Shown: in pieces, positions 1 to 9,096 of the stretch
Layout: every line of letters starts with the position of its first letter
How positions within the stretch are numbered: position 1 is the first letter of the stretch
NCBI GenBank assembly: GCA_026390555.1
Contig: JAPLFS010000063.1
Location: forward strand, 1 to 64,000
Length of the DNA stretch: 64,000 bases
Direction of reading: 5' to 3'
Source of the DNA: Pseudomonadota bacterium
GTDB taxonomy: Bacteria; Bdellovibrionota_C; UBA2361; OMII01
Translations under genes and position numbers: made by a program
Notes under the pieces: model-generated
The model's input: the letters and a program-made list of their open reading frames with translations, nothing else
The model's database searches: none
Told to the model about the DNA's origin: nothing

Positions 1-2403
1 ACTAATACTCCAACTAGCACACCTACTAATACCTCAACAAATACACCAACTAATACTCCAACTAACACACCAACAGATACACCAACCAATACACCAACAA
101 GCACACCAACTGATACGCCAACTAACACGCCAACAAACACGCCAACAAACACGCCAACGGTAACCCCAACTGATACTCCAACCAATACTCCAACCGTAAC
201 GCCAACTAATACTCCAACTAGCACCCCTACTAACACTCCAACTATTACACCAACTAATACTCCAACTAACACACCAACAAATACGCCAACCAATACACCA
301 ACAAACACACCAACTGATACGCCGACAAATACACCAACCAATACGCCGACTAACACTCCAACAAACACTCCAACCAATACACCAACTAACACACCAACTG
401 ATACGCCGACAAATACACCAACCAATACGCCAACCAACACACCAACAAACACGCCAACGGTAACCCCAACTGATACTCCAACCAATACTCCAACAAATAC
501 TCCAACCAACACGCCAACTGATACGCCAACTGATACGCCAACAAATACGCCAACCGTAACGCCAACTAATACTCCGACTAATACTCGAACAAATACACCA
601 ACAGATACACCAACTAACACACCAACTGATACGCCGACAAATACACCAACCAATACGCCAACCAACACACCAACAAACACGCCAACGGTTACCCCAACTG
701 ATACTACAACCAATACTCCAACAAATACTCCAACCAACACGCCAACTGATACGCCAACAAACACGCCAACGGTAACCCAAACTAACACTCCAACCAATAC
801 TCCAACCCTAACGCCAACCAATACACCAACTAACACACCAACTGATACACCAACAAATACTCCAACCAACACGCCAACTAATACGCCAACCAACACGCCA
901 ACGATAACGCCAACTAATACGCCAACTGATACCCCGACAAATACACCAACTAATACGCCAACCAACACGCCAACAAACACGCCAACGGTAACCCCAACTG
1001 ATACTCCAACTAATACACCAACAGTAACTCCAACTAATACTCCAACTAGCACCCCTACTAATACTCCAACTATTACACCAACTAATACGCCAACTAACAC
1101 ACTAACTAACACGCCTACCACTACACCAACTGATACACCAACAAACACGCCAACCAATACGCCAACCAATACGCCGACTAACACTCCTACCAACACTTCA
1201 ACCAACACTCCAACCAATACGCCAACTAATACACCTACAGTAACCCTAACTAATACACCTACCAATACACCAACTAACACCCCTACAGTAACGTCAACTA
1301 ACACTCCAACTCATACTCCAACAGCAACCCCAACATACACTCCAACCAACACTCCAACAAACACTCCAACAAACACTCCAACAAATACACCAACTGCAAC
1401 TTCAACTAATACCGCGACTAACACTCCAACGGAGACCCCAACTAATACACCAACAAACACCCCTACAGTAACGTCAACTAACACTACAACTCATACTCCA
1501 ACAGCAACTCCAACAGATACTTCAACGTACACTCCAACTAGTACCCCTACAGCAACCCCAACTAACACATCGACTAGCACAGCGACTAACACGCCAACTC
1601 AGACCCCAACCAAAACTCCAACTAATACACCAACAAACACTCCAACCAACACTCCAACCAACACTCCAACCGTTACACCGACAAATACGCCAACTAATAC
1701 TCCTACCAACACCCCAACTCAGACTCCTACTCAGACTCCTACTCAGACTTCAACTACCACACCAACTAATACACCAACGACAACTCCAACAGAAACACCA
1801 ACACAGACACCAACACAGACACCAACTAATACTCCGACTAGTACACCAACAGATACGCCAACAAATAGCCCTACTTCAACGCCAACCAATACGCCAACAG
1901 ATACTGCAACCAACACACCAACAATAACGCCAACTGTTACTCCTACTAGCACTCCGACTTCAACACCGACAGCAACACCAACATCAACTCCTACTAATAC
2001 ACCAACTCAAACTCCAACTAACACGCCTGCAACTACACCAACTAGTACCCCAACATCAACCCCAACGGATACTCCAACTAGCACTCCAACATCAACTCCT
2101 ACGATTACTCCAACTAATACACCAACTCAGACTCCAACTAACACGCCTACTGCAACCCCAACCTCAACTAATACGCCAACCGCTACCCCAACCAATACGC
2201 CAACTCTAACTCCAACTAAGACACCTACAAATACACCAACTGAAACTCCAACTAGCACACCTACCAATACCCCAACCAATACACCAACTCTAACTCCAAC
2301 TAACACACCTACTGCTACCCCAACCTCAACTAATACACCAACCGCTACACCTACCAATACGCTAGCACACCTACCAATACCCCAACCAATACACCAACTC
2401 TAA
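1..2403 (+). CDS. Giant Thr-Pro repeat surface protein, 5' part (partial, frameshifted)
   Basis: The reading frame is open from the first base of the window, so the start lies outside it. Every in-frame codon to about 2361 continues the TNTP-like pattern, and the frame then breaks and ends at TAA 2401-2403. The break follows an imperfect tandem duplication: the segment beginning CTAGCACACC at 2252 starts again at 2362, an offset of 110 bp that is not a multiple of three. After the junction the same Thr-Pro pattern continues in the +3 frame for another 1,005 codons. This is therefore most likely one gene with 2364-5381, split by slippage or by mis-assembly of a repetitive tract. No signal peptide or N-terminal domain is visible because the 5' end is missing. 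Function unknown; an extended secreted or cell-surface stalk is inferred. Confidence 0.6.
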   Translation, partial: TNTPTSTPTNTSTNTPTNTPTNTPTDTPTNTPTSTPTDTPTNTPTNTPTNTPTVTPTDTPTNTPTVTPTNTPTSTPTNTPTITPTNTPTNTPTNTPTNTPTNTPTDTPTNTPTNTPTNTPTNTPTNTPTNTPTDTPTNTPTNTPTNTPTNTPTVTPTDTPTNTPTNTPTNTPTDTPTDTPTNTPTVTPTNTPTNTRTNTPTDTPTNTPTDTPTNTPTNTPTNTPTNTPTVTPTDTTTNTPTNTPTNTPTDTPTNTPTVTQTNTPTNTPTLTPTNTPTNTPTDTPTNTPTNTPTNTPTNTPTITPTNTPTDTPTNTPTNTPTNTPTNTPTVTPTDTPTNTPTVTPTNTPTSTPTNTPTITPTNTPTNTLTNTPTTTPTDTPTNTPTNTPTNTPTNTPTNTSTNTPTNTPTNTPTVTLTNTPTNTPTNTPTVTSTNTPTHTPTATPTYTPTNTPTNTPTNTPTNTPTATSTNTATNTPTETPTNTPTNTPTVTSTNTTTHTPTATPTDTSTYTPTSTPTATPTNTSTSTATNTPTQTPTKTPTNTPTNTPTNTPTNTPTVTPTNTPTNTPTNTPTQTPTQTPTQTSTTTPTNTPTTTPTETPTQTPTQTPTNTPTSTPTDTPTNSPTSTPTNTPTDTATNTPTITPTVTPTSTPTSTPTATPTSTPTNTPTQTPTNTPATTPTSTPTSTPTDTPTSTPTSTPTITPTNTPTQTPTNTPTATPTSTNTPTATPTNTPTLTPTKTPTNTPTETPTSTPTNTPTNTPTLTPTNTPTATPTSTNTPTATPTNTLAHLPIPQPIHQL

Positions 2404-4362
2404 CTCCAACTAACACACCTACTGCTACCCCAACCTCAACTAATACGCCAACTGCCACCCCTACCAATACACCAACTAATACACCAACTCAGACTCCAAC
2501 TAACACACCTACTGCTACCCCAACCTCAACTAATACGCCAACTGCCACCCCTACTAATACGCCAACTAATACACCAACTAATACACCAACTCTAACTCCA
2601 ACTAACACACCTACAAATACGCCAACTAATACCCCAACTCAGACTCCAACTAATACGCCTACTGCAACCCCAACCTCAACTAATACACCAACTCAAACTC
2701 CAACTAATACACCTACAAATACACCAACTGAAACTCCAACTAGCACACCTACCAATACCCCAACCAATACACCAACTCTAACTCCAACTAACACACCTAC
2801 TGCTACCCCAACCTCAACCAATACGCCAACTAATACACCAACTCAGACTCCAACTAATACACCTACAAATACGCCAACTAATACTCCAACTCAGACTCCA
2901 ACTAATACGCCTACTGCAACCCCTACCTCAACTAATACACCTACCAATACGCCAACTAACACGCCTACAAATACGCCAACTAATACACCAACTCAGACTC
3001 CAACTAATACGCCTACTGCAACCCCAACCTCAACTAATACACCAACCGCTACACCTACCAATACGCCAACTGATACACCAACTCAAACTCCAACTAACAC
3101 GCCTACAAATACGCCAACTAATACACCAACTCTAACTCCAACTAACACGCCTACTGCAACCCCAACCTCAACTAATACACCAACCGCTACACCTACCAAT
3201 ACGCCAACTAATACACCTACAAATACTCCAACTAATACACCTACTCAGACTCCAACTAATACGCCAACTGCAACCCCAACCTCAACTAATACCCCAACAG
3301 ATACACCAACCAATACGCCAACTAATACACCAACTCAGACTCCAACTAACACACCTACAAATACACCAACTAATACACCAACTCAGACTCCAACTAATAC
3401 GCCTACTGCAACCCCAACCTCAACTAATACACCAACAGATACACCAACCAATACGCCAACTAATACACCTACCAATACGCCAACTAATACACCAACTCAG
3501 ACTCCAACTAATACGCCTACTGCAACCCCAACCTCAACTAATACCCCTACTGCAACCCCAACCTCAACTAACACGCCAACCGTAACTCCAACCGCTACTC
3601 CAACTAGTACACCAACATCAACCCCAACGGGTACTCCAACTAATACACCTACTGCAACCCCAACCTCAACTAATACCCCAACCGCTACACCTACCAATAC
3701 GCCAACTGATACCCCAACTCAGACTCCAACTAACACGCCAACATCAACTCAAACTGCAACACCAACAAATACACCAACAACTACACCAACAAACACCCCA
3801 ACAAGTACTCCAACTCAGACTCCAACTAACACACCAACTGCAACCCCAACCTCAACTAATACGCCAACTGCCACCCCTACCAATACGCCAACTAATACAC
3901 CTACTCAGACTCCAACTAATACGCCAACGACTACGCCAACCAATACGCCAACCAATACGCCAACGAGCACCAACACACCATCTGCAACACCAACATCAAC
4001 TCCAACAGCTACACCGAGCAGCACTCCAACAGCAACTTCAACGGCTACACCAACAAGCACTCCAACAAACACTCCAACAAGCACTCCAACAGCTACTCCA
4101 ACAGCTACTCCAACATCAACCTCGACACCGACTATCACGCCAACTAGTACACCAACTAACACACCAACAGCGACTCCAACTAGCACACCAACCAGTACAC
4201 CAACGGCAACGCCAACGGCAACTAATACGCCAACGACTACGCCAACCAATACAGTGACTCCAACCGCTACACGAACAAACACTCCAACATCAACTCCAAC
4301 GGCTACCCCAACTAGCACGGCAACATCCACCCCAACTATCACACCAACACCTACAGACACTC
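1..4362 (+). repeat. Thr-Pro low-complexity repeat tract (12-nt period)
   Basis: A continuous array of ACN-CCN-ACN-AAY type codons encodes blocks such as [16 protein letters not shown] and TQTP, with a basic period of 4 residues (12 nt). About 1,450 residues lie in the window and the array runs off its left edge. From about 2.1 to 3.7 kb longer higher-order units recur, alternating [10 protein letters not shown] with TNTPTQTP blocks. The plus strand is rich in A and C and very poor in G, so the antisense strand is also open and encodes V-G-V-L type strings, which I treat as shadows. Such Thr/Pro stalks are known in secreted or surface proteins as extended, often glycosylated spacers; that role is an inference here. 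Confidence 0.95.
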
Positions 4363-5381
4363 CAATTATCCGAGATGTTATCGTTTCAGGAATTGTTAAG
4401 ATCAATGAAACTCCGATCGCCTACATGCCAGTCGATATTAACGGAGCCATTGTAACAGCCGATGAAAATGGAGAGATTGTCGTTACACTACAAGAGAACG
4501 GTAATTACGAGATCAAGTCTGGACTACCAACCGATCCTGGGGGAGTAGCTGCAATATCCTTCATCAATAATATATTCGAATCTGGTGCGAACCTGCATGC
4601 ACAAAGCCCGCTTGAAATCGCCATGCAGAGACACGTCGAAATCGATGGTCCTGTCTGTCGCATTCTCCAGGACGGTATAGAGAAGGCCTTCTTCTCATAC
4701 AAGAACACAACAAGCTCAATTCCAGGCATGCCGGATGGTGTACCTATAGTGGTACCGCTTGATTACAGCGCACTAAATCAGATCTTCTCACCGGTCGGTA
4801 ATCCAAATCCAGCTCCAGCACCTGAGACCCTATTCGCCATCGGTAATAAGCAAGGATTTCCTCTAAACCTAGCTGCCTTTGAAACAGCCAAAGGTGAATA
4901 TGCTGGTAAATGGAACTTCCTTGGCGAACAGGTAGGTTTCGAGGGCCTACCTCCGATCTGTGAAGATCGAGGAGATGGCGAATCCTGCTCACCAACTGAT
5001 GAGAAGGTGTTCGATGAGATCTGGCGCTTTACAAGCAGGGTAGTCATCGCACAAATTAACCTGGCCAACTCCCGCGCTGGTGAGACATGGAAACCAAATC
5101 CAGCTACCCGTCTCTTTACCCCTACACGTGGGGCAAGGGTCCTTGCGGCCATAAGGAAGGCGGTAGTTCCTTACTACAATACGTACTCCTGCGAGGTTGT
5201 AGCGGCAGAGTGCAGCACTATCAAGATAGATAAGGCTAAGATCAGGGTTATCTTTAGTGGCCTCTATACTAGGGTGCCGAAGGGTCTTGAATCCCTAGGA
5301 TATGACAAGGAGAGGCGTAAAAAACGTCTTGAGGAACTATTGAGGAAGCTTCCAAAGAGCGTAACGGTCTGCCCTCAGTAA
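2364..5381 (+). CDS. Thr-Pro repeat surface protein, 3' part with C-terminal domain
   Basis: This frame is open from the 2361 junction to TAA at 5381. Thr-Pro repeats continue to about 4362, followed by a roughly 338-residue non-repetitive domain. The domain opens with a beta-rich stretch ([19 protein letters not shown] then VTADENGEI) that resembles the carboxypeptidase-regulatory-like or Ig-like folds often found in exported proteins. It contains six cysteines, in [30 protein letters not shown] and the C-terminal TVCPQ, consistent with disulfides outside the cytoplasm. There is no LPXTG motif or obvious C-terminal membrane anchor. A GTG at 4254 could be taken as a start, but it sits inside the repeat as an ordinary valine with no Shine-Dalgarno, so I treat it as internal. 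The gene is probably one ORF with the upstream frame. Exact function is not recognised. Confidence 0.7.
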   Translation, partial: STPTNTPTNTPTLTPTNTPTATPTSTNTPTATPTNTPTNTPTQTPTNTPTATPTSTNTPTATPTNTPTNTPTNTPTLTPTNTPTNTPTNTPTQTPTNTPTATPTSTNTPTQTPTNTPTNTPTETPTSTPTNTPTNTPTLTPTNTPTATPTSTNTPTNTPTQTPTNTPTNTPTNTPTQTPTNTPTATPTSTNTPTNTPTNTPTNTPTNTPTQTPTNTPTATPTSTNTPTATPTNTPTDTPTQTPTNTPTNTPTNTPTLTPTNTPTATPTSTNTPTATPTNTPTNTPTNTPTNTPTQTPTNTPTATPTSTNTPTDTPTNTPTNTPTQTPTNTPTNTPTNTPTQTPTNTPTATPTSTNTPTDTPTNTPTNTPTNTPTNTPTQTPTNTPTATPTSTNTPTATPTSTNTPTVTPTATPTSTPTSTPTGTPTNTPTATPTSTNTPTATPTNTPTDTPTQTPTNTPTSTQTATPTNTPTTTPTNTPTSTPTQTPTNTPTATPTSTNTPTATPTNTPTNTPTQTPTNTPTTTPTNTPTNTPTSTNTPSATPTSTPTATPSSTPTATSTATPTSTPTNTPTSTPTATPTATPTSTSTPTITPTSTPTNTPTATPTSTPTSTPTATPTATNTPTTTPTNTVTPTATRTNTPTSTPTATPTSTATSTPTITPTPTDTPIIRDVIVSGIVKINETPIAYMPVDINGAIVTADENGEIVVTLQENGNYEIKSGLPTDPGGVAAISFINNIFESGANLHAQSPLEIAMQRHVEIDGPVCRILQDGIEKAFFSYKNTTSSIPGMPDGVPIVVPLDYSALNQIFSPVGNPNPAPAPETLFAIGNKQGFPLNLAAFETAKGEYAGKWNFLGEQVGFEGLPPICEDRGDGESCSPTDEKVFDEIWRFTSRVVIAQINLANSRAGETWKPNPATRLFTPTRGARVLAAIRKAVVPYYNTYSCEVVAAECSTIKIDKAKIRVIFSGLYTRVPKGLESLGYDKERRKKRLEELLRKLPKSVTVCPQ

Positions 5382-5580
5382 CGTTGCATCTGTTGGGCTA
5401 AGACGATTTATCCGAATCCACATTCCCCTTAAAACCATCCTATATAGATGTGCTCCACTCTTTTTATTGGGGAGAGTATGTCTGTCCCCCTCTTGGCACA
5501 CTGCTTGCTGTAGTTTGGAGTAGTGATAAGGACGATGGCAACATAACGTTATAGGACCTACGAGCATACCTAAGGAACAT

Positions 5581-6210
5581 ATGAAAACACCCTCTACCAG
5601 TAGCAAAATAGCCCAGGTGGCCCTCCTAGCTGAGCAACGCCGCACGCGTCCGGCACCTGGTGAGATGGAGATGACTGAGTTCGGTCGTACTATCCAGTCG
5701 CTACTAGGCAAAAAAAGCCCTAATGAGAAGGTAAGTGAGGAGGGGCTTTTTGCCGCCGCTGTATTTAGCCAGATCAAGAGCAAATTTGGCTCAGAGATGG
5801 CGCAGGACTTTAAATCTACGTTTAAGCTCACTCTGATTGACAAGACAAAAAACGAAAGGCTTCCCTCAGCGGAGCGCGCTACCAAAGAGGCTTTAAAATT
5901 CTTCGTAAAGGCTACGATCATCACCAAAGAAGAGGCCAGGTCAATTCGGAATATTGCAACCCAAGTTGCGCAACTCGATGATAAGGCACCTCTGTGGGAC
6001 GATTTTCGTGGACTCGATAATTCAATCGCCGTCACCTCCTTTGGAATAGCCCAGGTTCAAATTCAGCAACGGTTGGCTGAGGCAACTGGAGAAACATTTA
6101 CCTCTTCGCAAAAGCCTACAACAAGCAAGGCTAGCTATCAGGCAGAACCTGCTGCGGCTCAGCCAAAAGGAAGCAAACCTTCCTCCCGGCGAATAAAGTT
6201 ATTCGGGTAA
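5581..6210 (+). CDS. Hypothetical protein, 209 aa
   Basis: The ATG at 5581 is preceded by AAGGA 4 nt upstream, which supports the start. The protein is soluble, basic and mostly predicted helical, with no signal peptide. The C-terminal 50 residues are rich in Ser, Pro, Ala and Lys and end in a basic SSRRIKLFG tail, suggesting a disordered end. The middle (FSQIKSKFGSEMAQDFKSTF to about residue 130) looks like a compact helical domain. It follows the TP-repeat gene by 199 bp on the same strand and is convergent with the epimerase at 6214, only 3 bp away. I recognise no family. Confidence 0.65.
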   Translation: MKTPSTSSKIAQVALLAEQRRTRPAPGEMEMTEFGRTIQSLLGKKSPNEKVSEEGLFAAAVFSQIKSKFGSEMAQDFKSTFKLTLIDKTKNERLPSAERATKEALKFFVKATIITKEEARSIRNIATQVAQLDDKAPLWDDFRGLDNSIAVTSFGIAQVQIQQRLAEATGETFTSSQKPTTSKASYQAEPAAAQPKGSKPSSRRIKLFG

Positions 6211-6213
6211 TAT

Positions 6214-7173
6214 TTATCCTGCTCGATTTTTCACAAACCAGTCGCAAAAGAGCTGCATTCCGTGACGGAATGATGTCTTAGGATCATAATCTAGCAGACG
6301 CCTAGCCTTTGAGATATCAGCGCTTGTAATATCAACATCCCCCAATTGTGCTGGAAGTAGCTCTATCGCCAATTTCTTGCTCGCTACCTCTTCGACAGTT
6401 TCAAGCGCTTCATTGAGCGAAACGGTAGCCGAGTTTCCTAGATTAAAGATCTCAAAACCGAACTCCCGGTCGAGCGCATTTACGAAACCACAAACAAAGT
6501 CATCGATGTAGGTATAATCTCTGCGAGTTGAGCCATCACCGAACTTTCTGATCGTTGATCCACTTAGAGCCGCCGATAAAAACAGCCAGGGTGCCATATC
6601 CGGCCTTCCGCGTGGGCCGTATACGGTAAATGGACGAACCACATTAATATTCATGCCATAGAGGCTGTAATAGGTATAACTCAAAACCTCTGTAGCCTTC
6701 TTAGTTGCGGCATAGGGCGATATAGGTCGATCCGTAGCCGAGTCATCCTCCCTAAACGGAACCTGTTTTGAGTTACCGTAGACGGATGATGATGATGTAA
6801 CGACCGTGTTTAGTACCTGCGCGTTGCGCGCCGCCTCAAGAACCGAGAGGGTGCCACGTATGTTCGCCTCCTGATAGATAAAGGGATCTTCGATCGACGG
6901 TCGCACCCCCGCTCTTGCCGCCAGGTGCGCTACATGCGTAATTGAACGCCCTGCAAATACCCGTTTGAGAAGATCTCTATCACAGATATCGCCCTCAACA
7001 AAGCTGAACCTTGCATGAGCAGCTAGTTGCGCTAGGTTTTCTCGCTTGTAGGAGACAGGATAGTAGTCGTTGATATTATCGATACCAATTACGGTATCTC
7101 CACGTGCCAAGAGATGCTCGGCTACATGTGAGCCGATAAATCCTGCAGCACCAGTAACAAGAACAGTTTTCAT
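6214..7173 (-). CDS. NAD-dependent epimerase, UDP-glucuronate 4-epimerase-like
   Basis: This is an extended short-chain dehydrogenase/reductase. An N-terminal Rossmann motif (VTGAAGFIGSHVAEHL) binds NAD, the catalytic triad appears as TSSSSVYG plus YAATK, and the C-terminal half carries GRPDMAPW and RDYTYIDD. The NDYY segment after the first Rossmann turn and the GRPDMA motif are typical of UDP-glucuronate 4-epimerases, which make UDP-galacturonate for capsule, O-antigen or LPS core. At 319 aa it is close to full family length. The next gene upstream on the same strand is another sugar-nucleotide epimerase, so the pair probably supplies cell-surface glycans. The exact sugar substrate is an inference from motifs. 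Confidence 0.88.
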   Translation of the reverse strand: MKTVLVTGAAGFIGSHVAEHLLARGDTVIGIDNINDYYPVSYKRENLAQLAAHARFSFVEGDICDRDLLKRVFAGRSITHVAHLAARAGVRPSIEDPFIYQEANIRGTLSVLEAARNAQVLNTVVTSSSSVYGNSKQVPFREDDSATDRPISPYAATKKATEVLSYTYYSLYGMNINVVRPFTVYGPRGRPDMAPWLFLSAALSGSTIRKFGDGSTRRDYTYIDDFVCGFVNALDREFGFEIFNLGNSATVSLNEALETVEEVASKKLAIELLPAQLGDVDITSADISKARRLLDYDPKTSFRHGMQLFCDWFVKNRAG

Positions 7174-7222
7174 GCGATGTCGCTATTCAGCATAAATTAC
7201 AGGCTATCAGACCCAGTATCCT

Positions 7223-8149
7223 CTAGCGCGCTGCAGTTCGGTACCACTCAAGGGTATGCGCTAACCCCTTAGCAAACTCCATCGTTGGGGCCCATCCAAG
7301 AACCTTTTTGGCCTTAGAATTATCGATACAGCTACGCATCTGCTCACCGGCCTTGGCGGGTGCAGATTGAACCTCGGCTGTTGGACAGGCGAGATCCCTA
7401 AGGCGCTCAGCTAGCTCCATCACCGTTGTTTCTTGAGCCGTTCCGATATTAAATTCTCCGACACTTTGAGTATCAACTGCGCGCCCAACCGCTTCAGCAA
7501 CATCCTCAACGTAGACGAAATCTCTGGTCTGCATCCCTGTGCCATTCACTGCTATTGATTTCCCAGCAAGGAGCCTTTCACAGAAGATCGCAACAACCCC
7601 CGCCTCGCCGTGGGGATTTTGGCGCGGCCCGTAAACATTTGATAGGCGTAGTGCTGTGCTCGTTACGCCCCACACACGCGACCAAAACTCTAGATACATC
7701 TCTCCAACTCGCTTCGAGAGTCCGTATACGCTCTCCGGGTTAACGGTATGACCCTCTGGAGCAGGGAAGCACTCCTGCTCACCGTAGACAGCACCACCAG
7801 AGGAGAGGAACACAACGTGTGTCCCCTTTCTACCGCGCAGTGGGGTAAGGATATTAACAAGTCCGGTAACATTAAGATCGGTATCAAGAGCTGGCTGATC
7901 CATACTGACCCGCACAGAGACCTGTGCCGCCGCGTGAACTATAAAATCAGGCTTAAGCTCCGTAACTATCTTGCGCGCCTCATCAGATCGCATATCAAGC
8001 TTATGTAGCGGAACGCCCGCCGCAAGGTTCCTCTGCGCTCCACTTGAAAGGTCATCTAGTACATGCACCTCATGTGAGCGCGCACAGAGACGATCCACGA
8101 TATGGGATCCTATAAATCCAGCTCCACCGGTCACTAAAACTTTAGCCAT
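7223..8149 (-). CDS. NAD-dependent epimerase/dehydratase (GalE-like)
   Basis: This 308-residue extended SDR starts with the NAD-binding signature VLVTGGAGFIGSHIVD. It has the catalytic pair SSGGAVYG and YGLSK, and the substrate-domain motifs RLSNVYGPRQNPHGEAG and TRDFVYVEDVAEA typical of UDP-glucose 4-epimerase and related enzymes. The start is supported by AAGGA 6 nt before the ATG. It lies 49 bp upstream of the UDP-glucuronate-epimerase-like gene on the same strand, so the two are probably co-transcribed for surface polysaccharide precursors. The specific substrate (UDP-Glc, UDP-GlcNAc or a dehydratase reaction) cannot be decided from sequence. Confidence 0.87.
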   Translation of the reverse strand: MAKVLVTGGAGFIGSHIVDRLCARSHEVHVLDDLSSGAQRNLAAGVPLHKLDMRSDEARKIVTELKPDFIVHAAAQVSVRVSMDQPALDTDLNVTGLVNILTPLRGRKGTHVVFLSSGGAVYGEQECFPAPEGHTVNPESVYGLSKRVGEMYLEFWSRVWGVTSTALRLSNVYGPRQNPHGEAGVVAIFCERLLAGKSIAVNGTGMQTRDFVYVEDVAEAVGRAVDTQSVGEFNIGTAQETTVMELAERLRDLACPTAEVQSAPAKAGEQMRSCIDNSKAKKVLGWAPTMEFAKGLAHTLEWYRTAAR

Positions 8150-8264
8150 AAACTATCCTTGAAAATGCAATAAAACAGCTCTGCAAGTGAAAGATTACCC
8201 CCCTTTCCTCCTGTAGTAAATATGCATTAGCCCCTCCGATTTACCACACAGCTAACTCTAACTA

Positions 8265-8273
8265 TGCTAGAAT
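8265..8273 (+). promoter_or_regulatory. Extended -10 promoter for the GNAT gene, possibly leaderless
   Basis: TG-C-TAGAAT fits an extended -10 element. Its last base is 7 nt before the ATG at 8280, so transcription would start at or within a base of the start codon, giving a leaderless mRNA. No Shine-Dalgarno precedes this ATG, which agrees. No convincing -35 is present. The call rests on pattern only. Confidence 0.4.
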
Positions 8274-8279
8274 GCACCT

Positions 8280-8888
8280 ATGAGCATCCAAACTACGCCC
8301 CTCCAGAGAACAGATATCGCCCCGTTATCAAGAATCCCACCACGGGAGTTCTTGACAGAGAGGCTACGACTCCGTGCAGTAGAGATTAGTGATGCACCAC
8401 TAATCTTTAATCTCTACGCGAAAGACCCCACCGCGACCAAATATATGTCCTTTAAATGCACCGGTAAGATTGAGGATACTCAGCCCTTTCTTACTCAGGC
8501 TGCCCTATCCTTTGCCGGGCAACCCTCCTCGATTAAACACTTTGCCTGGCTAATTCAGATTAAGGATAGCTCTGAATATATCGGCTCGTGTGGGTTAGGT
8601 CCCACAGGCCCTACAACGATCTCAGGTGGCTACATCCTAAATCAAAATTTTTGGGGTAAGGGATATGCAAGCGAGGCTTGGAAATGCTTGGTCGAGTGGG
8701 CCAAAACACAACCGGAGGTGTTGCGCATTGAGGCTACCCATCATCCTGATAATCCAGCTTCGGGCAAGGTTATGGAGAAGGCTGGCATGACCTACGAGGG
8801 CATTTTACCAAATCACCAGGTACTACCCAATGTTAGCGATGAAAAGGTCGATGTAGCGGTATGTGCATGGTTAAGAAATGCGCCCTGA
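8280..8888 (+). CDS. GNAT N-acetyltransferase (RimJ/RimL-like)
   Basis: A 202-residue acetyltransferase of the GNAT fold. The N-terminal LTERLRLRAVEISDAPLIF is the usual RimJ/RimL-type opening. Acetyl-CoA binding is expected at the QNFWGKGYASEAW segment (the R/Q-x-x-G-x-G/A loop), and NPASGKVMEKAGMTYEG is the typical C-terminal motif. These enzymes acetylate ribosomal-protein N-termini, small molecules or antibiotics; the substrate is not predictable here. There is no Shine-Dalgarno and a -10-like element sits directly upstream. The last 10 bases, including the TGA, overlap the 3' end of a tRNA-Arg gene on the other strand. Confidence 0.88.
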   Translation: MSIQTTPLQRTDIAPLSRIPPREFLTERLRLRAVEISDAPLIFNLYAKDPTATKYMSFKCTGKIEDTQPFLTQAALSFAGQPSSIKHFAWLIQIKDSSEYIGSCGLGPTGPTTISGGYILNQNFWGKGYASEAWKCLVEWAKTQPEVLRIEATHHPDNPASGKVMEKAGMTYEGILPNHQVLPNVSDEKVDVAVCAWLRNAP

Positions 8889-8952
8889 GGGATTCGAACC
8901 CCCGACCCCCTGGTTCGAAGCCAGGTGCTCTATCCAGCTGAGCTAAGGACGC
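8879..8952 (-). tRNA. tRNA-Arg, anticodon TCG
   Basis: The reverse strand folds into a complete cloverleaf. The acceptor stem is GCGTCCT/AGGGCGC with one G-T pair, the D-arm GCTC/GAGC, the anticodon stem CCTGG/CCAGG with loop CTTCGAA giving anticodon TCG, the variable loop 5 nt, and the T-arm carries the standard TTCGAAT loop. The discriminator base is A and CCA is not encoded. It decodes CGA by direct pairing and possibly other CGN codons. The 3' end overlaps the last codons of the GNAT gene on the opposite strand. Confidence 0.97.
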
Positions 8953-8970
8953 ACACGGGAATGAGCGCCG

Positions 8971-8999
8971 AGCCTACACAATCATTACCGCTAGGTAAA
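8971..8999 (-). promoter_or_regulatory. Promoter of tRNA-Arg
   Basis: On the minus strand TTTACC, a 17-bp spacer and TAGGCT precede the tRNA by 18 bp. The bases after the -10 are GC-rich (CGGCGC), a discriminator type common at stable-RNA promoters under stringent control. Pattern-based call. Confidence 0.45.
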
Positions 9000-9096
9000 G
9001 GATAGCCTGCCCCCCATCAAGATCTCTAAGCACCTGGGGACAATACAGCTTTTAGTCGATTTTTACTTGCGTACCTAGCCATCTCGCGGGATCCTA

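Noticed and set aside
4254-4256. GTG as the start of the TP-repeat C-terminal protein
   Set aside because: It is an in-frame valine inside uninterrupted repeats, has no Shine-Dalgarno, and the frame is open for about 1,900 bases upstream.
34-4405. Several long minus-strand ORFs in the first 4.4 kb (34-780, 1743-1952, 2127-2357, 3497-3697, 3905-4405)
   Set aside because: They are antisense shadows of the Thr-Pro array; the repeats leave the opposite strand free of stops and yield V-G-V-L or W-R-I-S-W strings with no start signals.
5382-5580. Terminator for the TP-repeat gene
   Set aside because: The T-run near 5460 is not preceded by a convincing stem; nothing else is seen in this gap.
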